Below, one piece after another: positions 64,000-64,000 of a DNA stretch of 64,000 nucleotides. Source of the stretch: a bacterium (GTDB taxonomy: Bacteria > Pseudomonadota > Gammaproteobacteria > Burkholderiales > Burkholderiaceae_C); contig JAVBXK010000021.1 of assembly GCA_030824555.1 (NCBI GenBank), forward strand, positions 119,914 to 183,913. Reading direction: 5' to 3'. The notes beneath the pieces are model-generated. The model was not told where the DNA came from. It did not search any database and saw only the letters and a program-made list of their open reading frames with translations. Every line of letters starts with the position of its first letter. Position 1 is the first letter of the stretch. The translations under genes were made by a program, and so were the position numbers.

Positions 64000-64000
64000 G

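Overview
The window looks like a chromosome segment of a high-GC betaproteobacterium of the order Burkholderiales, most likely a Comamonadaceae relative. The grounds are a fused isobutyryl-CoA mutase (IcmF), a CstR-like regulator beside a persulfide dioxygenase-rhodanese fusion, a type III pantothenate kinase, a PHA-granule protein family typical of this group, and scattered copies of an imperfect palindrome with an AGCGCTTT...AAAGCGCT core that I associate with Comamonadaceae. Assignment is from gene content only; no rRNA or tRNA gene was seen.

Layout. 0-4.6 kb: the 3' end of a cellulose-secretion gene (bcsC) and a small TPR lipoprotein. 4.6-18.6 kb: housekeeping and catabolism: a UbiA-type prenyltransferase, a universal stress protein, icmF, a sulfur-stress pair (persulfide-type repressor plus persulfide dioxygenase-rhodanese), coaX, two overlapping hydrolases, a molybdopterin oxidoreductase and a lipoprotein aminopeptidase. 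The icmF-repressor gap holds a perfect 22-bp palindrome and two abutting pentanucleotide arrays. 18.6-31.7 kb: a storage-lipid island, with a DUF3141 alpha/beta hydrolase carrying a PHA-synthase-like Gly-x-Cys-x-Gly-Gly box, a FabI-like reductase, a PHA-system protein, a CoA-transferase, an acyl-CoA-binding protein, a wax ester synthase (WS/DGAT), a TPR protein, a TetR regulator, a patatin lipase, a phasin, and a two-domain fatty acyl-CoA reductase of the Marinobacter type. Reductase plus WS/DGAT gives a complete acyl-CoA to fatty alcohol to wax ester route.

31.9-47.4 kb: one long, tightly packed plus-strand run. It holds rfbBDAC (dTDP-L-rhamnose), two glycosyltransferases, then a type II secretion system in the order gspE-F-G-H-I-J-K-L-M-D with no gspC or gspN. 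Many junctions are 4-nt stop/start overlaps.

47.4-51.2 kb: an accessory patch with a truncated glycosyltransferase remnant and three toxin-antitoxin modules in a row: RES/Xre, PrlF/YhaV and ParD/ParE, the last with a frameshifted toxin. Operator-like palindromes sit at each promoter. 51.4-64 kb: a minus-strand cell-surface locus. It holds a large repetitive RTX-type surface-layer-like protein, a methyltransferase with a regulatory domain, an unknown protein fused to DUF6447, a small unknown protein, a VCBS/cadherin-like protein, a secreted protein with two cysteine-bearing repeats, and a TPR plus outer-membrane beta-barrel protein at the window edge.

The least understood unit is the surface locus at 55-62 kb. 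Together with the rhamnose genes, glycosyltransferases and secretion genes it suggests a modified, secreted surface layer; that link is inference from proximity and domain content.
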